A DNA stretch of 64,000 nt from DATCBF01 sp964401995 (GCA_964401995.1 CAYOAP010000001.1:186001-250000), one strand, 5' to 3'; shown: positions 1 through 7,563, numbered from the stretch's first letter. Numbers and translations: made by a program. The notes: a model not told the origin generated them from the letters alone.

Positions 1-509
1 TGCGTGAGGCTGGGGCGCCGGCAACCTTCTTCCTCGCCGGCGAGCAGGTCGAGCAGCGGCCGGCGCTGGCGGCCGAGATCGTCGCCGCCGGCCACCGGGT
101 CGAGCTGCACTGCCATCGCCATCGCAACCAGCTGCGGCTGACGCCGCGGCAGCTGCTCGACGACGCCGATCGCGCCAAGGCGGTGATCGAGGAGGCGAGC
201 GGCCAGGAGGTCGCCGACTACCGCCCTCCCTACGGGATCTTCAGCTACTCCGGCCTGCGGGCGATCCGCAGCCGCGGTTGGCGGCCGGTGCTGTGGTCGC
301 AGTGGGGAAAGGACTGGAGGCGGTCGGCAACGCCTGACTCGATAACGCGACGCTGCACTTCCTCAGTCGAGGCCGGTGACATCCTCCTCTTGCACGACGC
401 CGACTACTACAGCGCGCCTGGCTCCTGGGCCCGCACGGTCGCTGCCATGCCGCGCATCCTCGAAAGGTTGGACAGCCGCGGGCTGAAACCGATCTCGCTG
501 CGACGCTGA
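1..509 (+). CDS. Polysaccharide deacetylase (NodB-type), 5' truncated
   Basis: The window opens inside this gene; the reading frame is open from base 3 and stops at 507-509. About 168 residues remain. Visible features fit the NodB homology domain (carbohydrate esterase 4): an ATFFLAGEQV strand, a GHRVELHCHRHRN segment giving the H-x3-H metal-binding pair, and the RPPYGIFS motif whose Arg and Pro shape the active-site groove. The LLLHD segment near the end supplies the last catalytic histidine. The family removes N- or O-acetyl groups from chitin-like glycans or peptidoglycan, usually outside the membrane. The missing N-terminus would show whether there is a signal peptide and the first catalytic Asp. 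Confidence 0.85.
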   Translation, partial: REAGAPATFFLAGEQVEQRPALAAEIVAAGHRVELHCHRHRNQLRLTPRQLLDDADRAKAVIEEASGQEVADYRPPYGIFSYSGLRAIRSRGWRPVLWSQWGKDWRRSATPDSITRRCTSSVEAGDILLLHDADYYSAPGSWARTVAAMPRILERLDSRGLKPISLRR

Positions 510-703
510 GAGGGGGGAGCGAGCGTCCACTGCTCGCAGCCGGCAAAAGCGTCGTCAAGACGCTGGGCCATGGTGCTCCTTGGCCGATCCTGGTCGAAGA
601 TCTCCTTGGGCATAGCTCTCCCGTCCTGTAGGGAACGTTGGGTAAGACTCCCGCTCCGATCGGACGAAAAAACCTGCACTTTGCGGAAACCTGGACCGAC
701 CAG

Positions 704-1543
704 CTAAGAGGAGGCGAACTTGGCGATCTCCTCGGCAAGCCGCTGTGGCTGGTCGAGCGCGACGAATGTCTTCGCGTTGGGGATCTCGACGATGCGGGCA
801 TCGGGGGTTGAGGCCGCCAGCCGTTCGGCGTATTTGATCGGGAAGTAGCTGTCTCCCGGCGCCCAGGCCAGCAGCAGCGGATGCTCGAAGCTGCCGAGCT
901 TTTCGGCCGCCTCCAGCGTGTGGCGCTTGTTCATGCCGGCCGTGACCTTGCGCAGATCGTGGCGGATCGCGGAATTGTGGAGTCCGGGCGCCATCCAGGA
1001 GGCGATCAGGTCATCCGGGATCTTCGTCTTCGCGAAGGGCTTGAAGGCGCGGCGGGCGACGGCGGGGATGCGGAAGGGCGCCGACAGCACCTCGATGCCG
1101 CCGGGCAGCTTCGCCAGCGGCGGCATCGCCTTGAAGATTCCGGGCGGGAAGTTCTCGTGGGTGTCGCAGTTGGTCAGGACCAGCCGCCCGATCCGCTCGG
1201 GGTGGCGGGTGACGAGCACCTGCGACATCGCGCCGCCGGAGTTGTTGCCGACGATGGTGACGTCATCGAGGCCGAGCTTGTCGAGGAAGCTGGCGATGAT
1301 CGCGGCGACGCCTGGGGGGGAGAGGTCCGCGTCAGGGCGCATCGCCACCTGCTGGGACCCCATCGGCCAGTCTGGGGCGAGGCAGCGGAAGCGATCGGAG
1401 AGGCGGTCGACGACGCCGCTCCAGAGCCGTCCGTCGACCAGATACCCGTGGACGAAGACGATCGCTTTGCCCTCGCCCGACTCGCGATAGCGGACGGTCC
1501 CGGCCGGTAGCTCGATCTCATGGCGATCGCCGTTGACGGTCAT
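704..1543 (-). CDS. Alpha/beta hydrolase fold protein with Asn at the nucleophile position
   Basis: A 279-residue alpha/beta hydrolase. The VFVHG oxyanion-hole strand (about residues 29-33), the cap region and a C-terminal LLLAWAPGDSYFP acid-strand segment are present. The nucleophile elbow reads GNNSGG (residues 99-104), so Asn101 sits where Ser or Asp is expected. The C-terminal motif reads NAKTFVALDQP, with Thr where many hydrolases have the catalytic His. The start is ATG at 1543 because AGGAGG lies 8 nt upstream (1552-1557 on the plus strand); in-frame ATGs further upstream lack this site. It may be a non-hydrolytic or unusual member; the substrate is unknown. Confidence 0.8.
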   Translation of the reverse strand: MTVNGDRHEIELPAGTVRYRESGEGKAIVFVHGYLVDGRLWSGVVDRLSDRFRCLAPDWPMGSQQVAMRPDADLSPPGVAAIIASFLDKLGLDDVTIVGNNSGGAMSQVLVTRHPERIGRLVLTNCDTHENFPPGIFKAMPPLAKLPGGIEVLSAPFRIPAVARRAFKPFAKTKIPDDLIASWMAPGLHNSAIRHDLRKVTAGMNKRHTLEAAEKLGSFEHPLLLAWAPGDSYFPIKYAERLAASTPDARIVEIPNAKTFVALDQPQRLAEEIAKFASS

Positions 1544-1606
1544 CTGGGCTGCCTCCTGCATAGAAGTGCGAGAGGGCCAGCTTCTCACGAAGCAGCTCGG
1601 CCGGGC

Positions 1607-3091
1607 TCAGGTCGCGGGGGCCAGGGGTGGTTCGGCCGCGCTCTCGCGGGCAGCCCGGCGCGACTCCTTCTGCGCGTACATCCGCACGTCGGCGAGCTGC
1701 AGGGCGGGAGTTGGCTCTGTCGCCTCGGCTGGGATCGAAGCCGATCCCCAGGCCGGGGAGACGTCGTATCCCGTCCCCTTCTCGGAGAGGGCTTCGGCCG
1801 CCATCCTGGTCACGCCCCCGAAGCGCTGCGCCGTGCAGTTGAGCAGGACGCAGAACTCGTCGCCGCCGACCCGGTAGGCGACTCCGTCGCCGTCGACCGC
1901 GTCGCGCAGCCGCCGTCCCAGCCTGGTCAGCAGCTCGTCGCCGGCCGGGTGGCCCAGGGTGTCGTTGAAGTTCTTGAAGCCGTTGAGGTCGAGGAAGATG
2001 ACGAGGGCCGGCGCCGCCGCGCTTGTCTTGGCGCAGAGCTCCTCAAGGTCGACCTGCATCCGGCCGCGGTTGCCGAGGCCGGTCAGGGGGTCGGTCTGTA
2101 CCTGCTCGAGCAGGGCCTTGTTCTCGCGCACGCTCATCCCCAGCCGCACGATCACGGCGATCATCGTGGCCGCCCAGAGCACGGTCGAGAGGCCGCTGGT
2201 GGCGCTGAAATACTGCATCGCGAAGAGTCCGATCATCACCCCGAAGAAGAGGGCGGGGACCATCAGCTCGCGCCAGCCGTCAAAGCGGGCGGAGGCCTGG
2301 ATCGTGTCTGCCCGCGGCTGCCACATCTCGGCGCCGAGGCAGATCGCCGCGATCAGGTAGATCGGGTCGATCCAGTCGCCCGAGGGAAGCGTGGCGCTGG
2401 TCGATTGCAGGGTGTAGGCGATGTCGGCGGCGACCAGCGCCGAGAGCCCGGCCAGCAGCAAGATCCAGGTCCTGCCGGGGCGCCAGCGGGTGAGCGCGAT
2501 CGCTCCGATCACCAGCGCCAGCATTGCGATGTCGCCGAGTGGGTAGGCGAGTGTGGTCGCCACCTGCAGCGAGGTGCCGGTCGCGTGCTCGGCGACGAAG
2601 TCGAAGACGAAGGCGGCGCCGAGCGCTGCCGTGCCGAGTGCCGCGATCAGGCCATCCATCCACAGCCGCCAATCGAGTTCGTCCGCCTTGGCTCGAACCA
2701 GCAGCACCAGCCCGGCGTATGCGAGCGGATAAAAGAGGAGATAGCCGACATCAGCCGGGGAGGGGTAGGGAGCGCTGGGGTTGCCTTCGATCGCAACCGT
2801 CCAGTAGACCTCGGCCGCGCCCCAGGAGAGGATCGCCAGCCCGATCAGAATCCAGGCAGGGCGCTCGCGTCCGGCGCCGATGGCGCGCACGAGGCAGGCC
2901 AGCCCGGCGGCGATGATCACCGCGTCATAGACGGGACCGCCGAGGGCGAAATCGAGATTGGACCCGCCGATGCCGAGCCAGTCGTGGAGGGCGACCACCG
3001 TCGTGCCGCCCAGCAGCACGACCGTCAGCGCCTGGCGCGCGAAGCGCTCTGCCCAGGTACGGCCGACCGTCGAGTCCGCTGACGCGTTCAC
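1607..3091 (-). CDS. Membrane-anchored GGDEF domain protein (probable diguanylate cyclase)
   Basis: A 494-residue protein. The first roughly 310 residues hold about nine or ten hydrophobic helices, a membrane sensor region I cannot assign to a named MASE type. It is followed by a GGDEF domain beginning at DPLTGLGNRGRM (about residue 320). The catalytic motif RVGGDEF is intact near residue 410, as is the upstream metal-binding segment FLDLNGFKNFND, so c-di-GMP synthesis is plausible. The allosteric RxxD inhibition site expected just before the motif is absent (DGDG there). The start is a GTG. The upstream region shares a 31-bp sequence with the HD-GYP gene at 52.4-53.5 kb. Confidence 0.88.
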   Translation of the reverse strand: MNASADSTVGRTWAERFARQALTVVLLGGTTVVALHDWLGIGGSNLDFALGGPVYDAVIIAAGLACLVRAIGAGRERPAWILIGLAILSWGAAEVYWTVAIEGNPSAPYPSPADVGYLLFYPLAYAGLVLLVRAKADELDWRLWMDGLIAALGTAALGAAFVFDFVAEHATGTSLQVATTLAYPLGDIAMLALVIGAIALTRWRPGRTWILLLAGLSALVAADIAYTLQSTSATLPSGDWIDPIYLIAAICLGAEMWQPRADTIQASARFDGWRELMVPALFFGVMIGLFAMQYFSATSGLSTVLWAATMIAVIVRLGMSVRENKALLEQVQTDPLTGLGNRGRMQVDLEELCAKTSAAAPALVIFLDLNGFKNFNDTLGHPAGDELLTRLGRRLRDAVDGDGVAYRVGGDEFCVLLNCTAQRFGGVTRMAAEALSEKGTGYDVSPAWGSASIPAEATEPTPALQLADVRMYAQKESRRAARESAAEPPLAPAT

Positions 3092-3114
3092 TGCCCTGGT
3101 ATCGGCAGCAGATG

Positions 3115-3145
3115 GTCATTTCCCAACTAATAAATGGGCAAATTT
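3115..3145 (-). promoter_or_regulatory. AT-rich upstream element shared with the HD-GYP gene
   Basis: This 31-bp stretch upstream of the GGDEF gene matches 53551-53581, upstream of the GAF/HD-GYP gene, at 22 of 31 positions without gaps. On the minus strand it holds a -10-like CATTTATTAG, where the other copy has CATATAATTG. It may be a shared promoter or operator; no regulator is assigned. Confidence 0.4.
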
Positions 3146-3178
3146 CTCCGCCTAAAGGGGCGGGAGTCTCCAGTCATC

Positions 3179-3184
3179 TAAACT
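3179..3184 (+). promoter_or_regulatory. -10 element TAAACT, near-leaderless rpmE promoter
   Basis: TAAACT ends 7 nt before the rpmE ATG, and no good ribosome binding site lies between. The same spacing recurs at several other genes in this window, suggesting an mRNA that begins at or just before the start codon. Confidence 0.4.
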
Positions 3185-3191
3185 GCAGAGC

Positions 3192-3407
3192 ATGAAAACC
3201 GGAATTCACCCCGATTACACGCTCGCCAATGTGCATTGCTCGTGCGGGAACCAGTTCTACACCCGCTCGACCAAGGCCGATCTCCACGTCGAGCTCTGCT
3301 CTGAGTGCCACCCGTTCTACACGGGCAAGCAGAAGCTGGTCGATACCGGCGGTCGGGTCGAGCGTTTCCAGCGTCGCGCAGCCAAACACGCCAAGGCCGG
3401 GAAGTAA
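3192..3407 (+). CDS. rpmE: Ribosomal protein bL31, zinc-binding type
   Basis: A 71-residue protein matching bL31 along its whole length: MKTGIHPDY start, a CSCGNQF segment, and a [13 protein letters not shown] segment. The cysteine pairs (CSC and CSEC) form the zinc site that defines the C+ paralogue, as opposed to the zinc-free form made in zinc starvation. bL31 sits on the central protuberance of the 50S subunit and bridges to the 30S. It is the first gene of the rpmE-DUF1385-prfA-prmC run. The lysine- and alanine-rich tail is normal. Confidence 0.97.
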   Translation: MKTGIHPDYTLANVHCSCGNQFYTRSTKADLHVELCSECHPFYTGKQKLVDTGGRVERFQRRAAKHAKAGK

Positions 3408-3410
3408 GCA

Positions 3411-4424
3411 GTGAGCCCAGAGGTGGGCTCGGCACAGGCAGAGGCGTCGTCGGCTTCCTCAAACGGGGCCGACTCGCTGCGCATGCCCGACGGCGCCCTG
3501 GTCGCGAAACGCGACGCGCCGGTCGGTGGCCAGGCGGTTCTGGAGGGCGTGATGATGCGCGGCATCTCGACCTGGGCCGTCGCCGTCCGCAACCCTGAGG
3601 GCAAGATCGAGATCAGCTCGGAGACGCTGGTCCCCTGGGCCAAGCGCAACCGCCTCTGGCGGGCGCCGGTGATTCGCGGCGTCGTCGCCCTCGGCGAGTC
3701 GATGAAGATCGGCTTCAAGGCGCTGGCGATCTCCGCCAACGCTCAGATCCCCGAGGATGAGGAGGGCGAGCCCGAAGAGATCGGCGGCTTCATCTGGGGG
3801 GTGACGATCTTCCTCTCGGTGTTGCTGGCGATCGGGCTCTTCTTCGTCGTCCCGGTCGGGCTGACCAGCCTGATCAAGGACAAGCTCGGCTCGCCGTTCC
3901 TGTTTTGGCTGGTCGAGGGCCTGCTGCGGACGGGGATCTTCATCGGCTACATCGCCGCGATCAGCCGCCTCAAGGACCTGCGGCGCGTCTTCGAGTACCA
4001 CGGCGCCGAGCACAAGACGATCTCCTGTTACGAGGCCGAAGACGAGCTGACCCCGGCCCGGGCCAAGCTCTACTCGCGCCTGCACCCCCGTTGCGGCACC
4101 AGCTTCCTGCTGATCGTGATGGTGCTGGCGATCTTCGTCTTCGCCCCGATCGGCCTCCCCGCCTGGTACTGGCTGGTCGCTTCGCGCATCCTCGGCATCC
4201 CGCTGATCGCCGGCCTCTCCTACGAGGTGATCAAGTGGGCCGGCAAAAACCGCCGCAAACGCTGGGTGCGGGCGGTGATGTGGCCGGGGCTGATGCTGCA
4301 GAACCTGACCACTCGCGAACCGGATGAAGAGCAGCTGGCGGTCGCGATCGCTTCGCTTGAGGCGGTCTTGGCTCGTGAGACACCCGCGGTTGCGGGCGAG
4401 CCGCACATCGAGATAGTCGCGTAG
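3411..4424 (+). CDS. DUF1385 family membrane protein (YqhQ-like)
   Basis: A 337-residue protein starting at GTG, 3 nt after the rpmE stop. The family signature VGGQAVLEGVMMRG lies near residue 40. Further conserved segments are the EYHGAEHKTISCYE motif and LHPRCGTSFLLIV. Three or four hydrophobic helices lie between about residues 125 and 275. DUF1385 proteins are widespread in Gram-positive bacteria and often lie between rpmE and prfA; their role is not established. The conserved His, Glu and Cys residues suggest metal or substrate binding at the membrane, which is inference. Confidence 0.92.
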   Translation: MSPEVGSAQAEASSASSNGADSLRMPDGALVAKRDAPVGGQAVLEGVMMRGISTWAVAVRNPEGKIEISSETLVPWAKRNRLWRAPVIRGVVALGESMKIGFKALAISANAQIPEDEEGEPEEIGGFIWGVTIFLSVLLAIGLFFVVPVGLTSLIKDKLGSPFLFWLVEGLLRTGIFIGYIAAISRLKDLRRVFEYHGAEHKTISCYEAEDELTPARAKLYSRLHPRCGTSFLLIVMVLAIFVFAPIGLPAWYWLVASRILGIPLIAGLSYEVIKWAGKNRRKRWVRAVMWPGLMLQNLTTREPDEEQLAVAIASLEAVLARETPAVAGEPHIEIVA

Positions 4425-4433
4425 GCGCTCGGT

Positions 4434-4579
4434 CGCGGGTCCTGTCGTGGGGGTTGGGTGGCCTCGCTTGCGCTGCGATCTGCTCCGGGCGGCGGGATGG
4501 CTTCGCTCGAAGGGACGAGACCTTGCCCTTCGCAGACTCCGCGACTGCGCGACACCACCCAACCCCCACGCCACCCGCG
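4434..4579 (+). repeat. 146-nt inverted-repeat element, copy A
   Basis: An imperfect palindrome with ends CGCGGGT and ACCCGCG. The inner arms are GTGGGGGTTGGGTGG and its exact complement, CCACCCAACCCCCAC. The interior shares blocks with copies B and C: TCGCTTGC, CTGCGATCTGnTCCGGGCG, CCTTGCCCT and CAGACTCCG. No convincing reading frame is present. It follows the DUF1385 gene directly. With the hairpin at 4598-4648 and copy B it fills the 537-bp gap before prfA. Confidence 0.8.
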
Positions 4580-4597
4580 AGCGAAGTGTCCACAGCC

Positions 4598-4648
4598 CGA
4601 ACTGCATCAACTTCCCTACCTGCCAGATCGAGAAGTTGATGCAGTTCG
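4598..4648 (+). repeat. Conserved hairpin element, copy 1
   Basis: Perfect 17-bp arms, CGAACTGCATCAACTTC at 4598-4614 and its complement at 4632-4648, enclose a 17-nt loop containing CTACCTGCCAGA. Nearly the same hairpin occurs at 31063-31113, and in inverted orientation at 48139-48193. There is no T-run after it, so it is not a standard intrinsic terminator. Confidence 0.85.
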
Positions 4649-4662
4649 CTGGCGGAGCTTCG

Positions 4663-4750
4663 GAGACGCTTGGAAGCTTCGAGGCGCTCGGGGCTTCCGG
4701 CGCTGGCGGCTCTTAGCGGCTTCGGGGTCTTCGAGACGCTTCGAAGCTTC
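4663..4750 (+). repeat. Pair of 18-nt direct repeats between element copies A and B
   Basis: GAGACGCTTGGAAGCTTC (4663-4680) and GAGACGCTTCGAAGCTTC (4733-4750) differ at one position and lie 70 nt apart. Each contains the palindrome GAAGCTTC. They occupy the spacer between the hairpin and the inverted copy B. No function is evident. Confidence 0.5.
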
Positions 4751-4773
4751 TGCGTCCAGTCGGGCTCGCTGCT

Positions 4774-4920
4774 CGCGTGGGTGGCGTCGGGATGGGGCGG
4801 ACTCGCCGGCCCGAAGGCTGTGGAGGGCAAGATTGCAACCCTGCAGGGCGCGGTGTCCCTCCGCCCGGAGCAGCGCGAAAGGGCCGCCGAGGGTGCCCCA
4901 TCCCGGCGACAGGCCCCGCG
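4774..4920 (-). repeat. 146-nt inverted-repeat element, copy B (inverted)
   Basis: Read on the minus strand, this 147-nt copy starts CGCGGGGCCTGTCGCCGGG and ends CGCCACCCACGCG. It shares GCTCCGGGCG and CTTGCCCTCCACAG with copies A and C. Its arms, CGGGATGGGG and CCCCATCCCG, pair with each other but differ from the arms of A and C, so base pairing is kept while the sequence changes. It ends about 40 nt before the prfA start and may influence prfA expression. Confidence 0.72.
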
Positions 4921-4949
4921 CGCCCAGCGCCCCGCGCTTATGCCAAGGC

Positions 4950-4955
4950 TATGGT
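4950..4955 (+). promoter_or_regulatory. -10 element TATGGT, leaderless prfA promoter
   Basis: TATGGT is followed by 6 nt and then the prfA GTG. No Shine-Dalgarno sequence fits in the gap. This spacing is repeated at secA, prfB, nadC, 24371 and 54481 and supports a leaderless transcript. Confidence 0.5.
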
Positions 4956-4961
4956 TGGCCC

Positions 4962-6032
4962 GTGATCGAGAAACTCGTTGAGCAGGTGGAAGCGCGGTTC
5001 GCTGACCTTGAGGGGCAGATGTCTGACCCTGCAGTGATCGGCGACAGAGAACGCTATGCCGAAGTTGGGCGTGAGTACCGGGAACTGCAGGCTGCACACG
5101 AGTTGGCCGGCGAGTGGCGGACGCTTAAAGACGATCTTGAAGGAGCGCGGGAGCTTCTTGAGGAAGGCGAGGACTCCGAGCTGCGCAAGGTCGTTGACGA
5201 TGCGCCTGCTCGGTTGGAGGAGCTGACTGAGGAGATTCGGTTGGCGATGGTCGAGCGCGATCCGAACGACTCCAAAAACGTGCTGGTCGAGATCCGGGCT
5301 GGGACCGGGGGGGACGAGGCGGCGCTGTTTGCCGGCGACCTCTACAAAATGCTGACTCGGTATGCCGAGGAGCGTGGCTTCTCGACCGAGGTGCTGTCGC
5401 AGTCGGCGGCCGAGGTCGGCGGCTTCAAGGAGGTCACCTTCGCGGTCAAGGGCGAGGGCGCCTACTCCGTCTTCAAGTACGAGGGTGGGACGCACCGGGT
5501 GCAGCGGGTGCCGGAGACCGAGTCCCAGGGCCGCATCCACACCTCGACCGCGACGATCGCGGTGCTGCCGGAGGCCGAGGACGTCGAGATCGAAATCAAC
5601 CAGGGCGATCTGCAGATCGACGTCTACCGCTCCTCGGGCCCGGGTGGGCAGTCGGTCAACACGACCGACTCAGCGGTTCGGATCACCCACAAACCGAGCG
5701 GGATCGTGGTCTCGATGCAGGACGAGAAGTCCCAGCTTCAGAACAAGGACAAGGCGATGCGGGTGCTGCGGGCGCGGCTCTACGAGCGCGAGCTGGCCGA
5801 ACAGCAGGCGAAGATCGCCTCCGAGCGCAAGGCCCAGGTCGGCACCGGCGAGCGCAGCGAGAAGGTCCGCACCTACAACTTCCCCCAGGGCCGCGTCACC
5901 GACCACCGGATCAAGCACACCTCGCACAACCTCGACGGGGTGCTGGCTGGCGCCCTGAACGAGTTCACCGATGCGCTCGCCGCCGAGGAGAAGCGGCAGC
6001 GCCTGGAGACCGCGGCAGCCGCTCCGGTCTGA
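4962..6032 (+). CDS. prfA: Peptide chain release factor 1
   Basis: A 356-residue class I release factor; RF1 reads UAG and UAA. The catalytic GGQ is at residues 228-230 in SSGPGGQSVNTTDSAVRITH, and the conserved EIRAGTGGDEA segment lies in domain 2. The bacterial RF1 C-terminus GRVTDHRIKHTSHNLDGVLAG is present. RF1 rather than RF2 is called from this C-terminus and from linkage to prmC, whose product methylates the GGQ glutamine. The GTG at 4962 gives the expected N-terminus, VIEKLVEQVEARF. It is followed after 3 nt by prmC. Confidence 0.97.
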   Translation: MIEKLVEQVEARFADLEGQMSDPAVIGDRERYAEVGREYRELQAAHELAGEWRTLKDDLEGARELLEEGEDSELRKVVDDAPARLEELTEEIRLAMVERDPNDSKNVLVEIRAGTGGDEAALFAGDLYKMLTRYAEERGFSTEVLSQSAAEVGGFKEVTFAVKGEGAYSVFKYEGGTHRVQRVPETESQGRIHTSTATIAVLPEAEDVEIEINQGDLQIDVYRSSGPGGQSVNTTDSAVRITHKPSGIVVSMQDEKSQLQNKDKAMRVLRARLYERELAEQQAKIASERKAQVGTGERSEKVRTYNFPQGRVTDHRIKHTSHNLDGVLAGALNEFTDALAAEEKRQRLETAAAAPV

Positions 6033-6035
6033 GCG

Positions 6036-6845
6036 GTGGGAAGCGTTCGCGAAGCGCTGGCGTCGGCCGGGGATGCCCTGGCGGCGATCGGCGTCGAAGA
6101 CCCTCGGCTCGACGCCGAAGTGCTGCTGGCTGCAACCACAGGCTGGGACCGGGCGCGGCTGGCTGCCGACTCCACGGCCGAGATCCCGCCATCCGCGGCG
6201 CGGGCCTTTGGCGAGGCGGTGCGACGGCGGCTGCGGCGCGAGCCGGTCGCCTACATCGTCGGCCGCAAAGGCTTCCGCCACATCGATCTCGCTGTCGACC
6301 GCAGGGTGCTCGTCCCCCGTCCGGAGACCGAGCTGCTGGTCGAGCTGGCGCTGGAGCGGGCCCCGCAGACGCTGCTGGACGTTGGCACCGGCTCGGGGGC
6401 GATCGCCCTCGCGGTCGCCGACGAGCTGCCGGGTTGCGAGGTGACGGCAATCGACACCTCGGCCGCCGCGCTCGAAGTCGCCCGGGCCAACGCCGCTCGC
6501 CTCGGTTTGGCCGAGCGGGTCACCTTTCTCGACGGGACGGTTCCGGTCGAGGGCGCGTTCGACCTGACCCTGGCCAACCTTCCCTACATCGCCGAGCCGG
6601 ACTGGCGCTCGCTGCAGCCCGAGGTGACCGAGTGGGAGCCGCGCGAGGCGCTGCTCGCCGGCGCCGACGGGCTCGACGCGATCCGGGTGGTGGTCCCGGC
6701 GGTCGGGCCGGGGACGTTGGCCCTGGAGATCGGGGAGGGGCAGGCGCCTGCCGTGGCCGCGATCCTCGAAGAGGCCGGCTTCGGCTCGATCGAGGCCCGT
6801 CCCGATCTGGCCGGGATCGAGCGGGTGGTGATCGGCTCGCGATGA
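6036..6845 (+). CDS. prmC: Release factor glutamine methyltransferase (NLPY variant)
   Basis: A 269-residue SAM-dependent methyltransferase. An N-terminal helical domain (about 1-80) precedes the conserved RPETELLVE segment. The SAM-binding motif LLDVGTGSGAIAL lies near residue 115, and the catalytic loop reads LANLPYI. PrmC methylates the glutamine of the GGQ motif in RF1 and RF2, raising peptide-release efficiency. The usual catalytic NPPY is NLPY here, a form better known from rRNA adenine methyltransferases; the rest of the protein and its place next to prfA still support PrmC. The start is GTG, 3 nt after prfA. It overlaps the next gene by 4 nt (ATGA). Confidence 0.93.
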   Translation: MGSVREALASAGDALAAIGVEDPRLDAEVLLAATTGWDRARLAADSTAEIPPSAARAFGEAVRRRLRREPVAYIVGRKGFRHIDLAVDRRVLVPRPETELLVELALERAPQTLLDVGTGSGAIALAVADELPGCEVTAIDTSAAALEVARANAARLGLAERVTFLDGTVPVEGAFDLTLANLPYIAEPDWRSLQPEVTEWEPREALLAGADGLDAIRVVVPAVGPGTLALEIGEGQAPAVAAILEEAGFGSIEARPDLAGIERVVIGSR

Positions 6846-7486
6846 CCGAGATCGTCTCGATCGAGCGCGATGGCGAGGCGGCGGCGCGCTCGGCCCTGGA
6901 CCGCTGCGTCGCCGCCGGGGGCGTCGTCGTCTATCCGGCTGACGGGCTCTACGGGCTCGCCTGCGACCCGCTCGACGCCGCCGCGATCAAGCGCATCCAC
7001 GAGATCAAGGGCCGCGACGACGGCAAGCCCTCCGCCGTCCTCTACTTCTCGCCGCTGGCGATGCGGGAGCTGGTCCAGGGCCTCGGCCCGCGCACGCGTG
7101 AGGCGGTCGCGGCGCTGCTGCCGGGCCCGGTCACCCTCGTCGTCGCCAACCCCGGCCATCGCTACCCGCTGGCCTGTCGCGAGGACGTCGAGCGGCTCGG
7201 CGTCCGCCTCCTCGCCGGCCCCCTGGCCGGGGCGATGTGCCCGATCTTTCAGACCTCGGCCAATGTCAGCGGCGAGCCCGCGCCCTCGAGCTTCGAGCAG
7301 GTTGCGGCCGAGGTGATCGCCGGCGCCGACCTGGCGATCGACGGCGGCAAGCTGACCGGGCTGCCCTCCACCGTCGTCGACATCACCACCATCGACGAGG
7401 ACGGCGGCTGGACGATCCTCCGCGAAGGCGGCCTCTCGGCCGGCGACCTAGCAGCCGCGATCGCCGTGGAAGGGGAGATGGGCTAA
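6842..7486 (+). CDS. L-threonylcarbamoyladenylate synthase (Sua5/YrdC/TsaC family)
   Basis: A 214-residue single-domain YrdC-fold protein. It shows the [18 protein letters not shown]/nucleotide-binding strand, the GPVTLVV motif and the conserved [10 protein letters not shown] segment. The family uses threonine, bicarbonate and ATP to make threonylcarbamoyl-AMP for the t6A modification at position 37 of ANN-decoding tRNAs. The C-terminal Sua5 domain of the longer type is absent, so this is the short TsaC-like form. Its ATG overlaps the prmC stop as ATGA, suggesting translational coupling. The order prfA-prmC-sua5 is typical of Actinobacteria. Confidence 0.94.
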   Translation: MTEIVSIERDGEAAARSALDRCVAAGGVVVYPADGLYGLACDPLDAAAIKRIHEIKGRDDGKPSAVLYFSPLAMRELVQGLGPRTREAVAALLPGPVTLVVANPGHRYPLACREDVERLGVRLLAGPLAGAMCPIFQTSANVSGEPAPSSFEQVAAEVIAGADLAIDGGKLTGLPSTVVDITTIDEDGGWTILREGGLSAGDLAAAIAVEGEMG

Positions 7487-7547
7487 GGAGCTGCCATCGG
7501 GTTTCAGACACGTCGCTTCATGTCGCCAGGCTATCCCGATCCGTTGC

Positions 7548-7553
7548 TATGGT
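7548..7553 (+). promoter_or_regulatory. Possible -10 element TATGGT upstream of glyA
   Basis: TATGGT lies 10 nt before the glyA ATG at 7564 in a 77-nt intergenic gap that has no clear ribosome binding site. It would give a leader of only a few nucleotides. It is weaker than the sites with exact 6-nt spacing. Confidence 0.3.
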
Positions 7554-7563
7554 CGCTCGCTTG

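Noticed and set aside
407..679. A 90-codon minus-strand frame in and beyond the 510-703 gap (inner start MPKEIFDQDRP)
   Set aside because: It overlaps the deacetylase end, has no recognisable motif, and I cannot support it as a gene; otherwise nothing is seen in the 194-bp gap.
1520..3082. A 520-codon open frame on the plus strand over the GGDEF gene
   Set aside because: Its product is Gly/Arg/Glu-rich with no domain pattern, while the minus strand encodes clear GGDEF motifs.
4598..4648. Hairpin repeats read as intrinsic terminators
   Set aside because: None of the three is followed by a T-run on either strand, and the loop sequence is conserved, which a terminator does not need.
4458..4961. 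Upstream in-frame extension of prfA through the repeat region
   Set aside because: The extension is repeat-derived and without similarity to release factors; GTG 4962 gives the normal RF1 start and a fitting -10 element.
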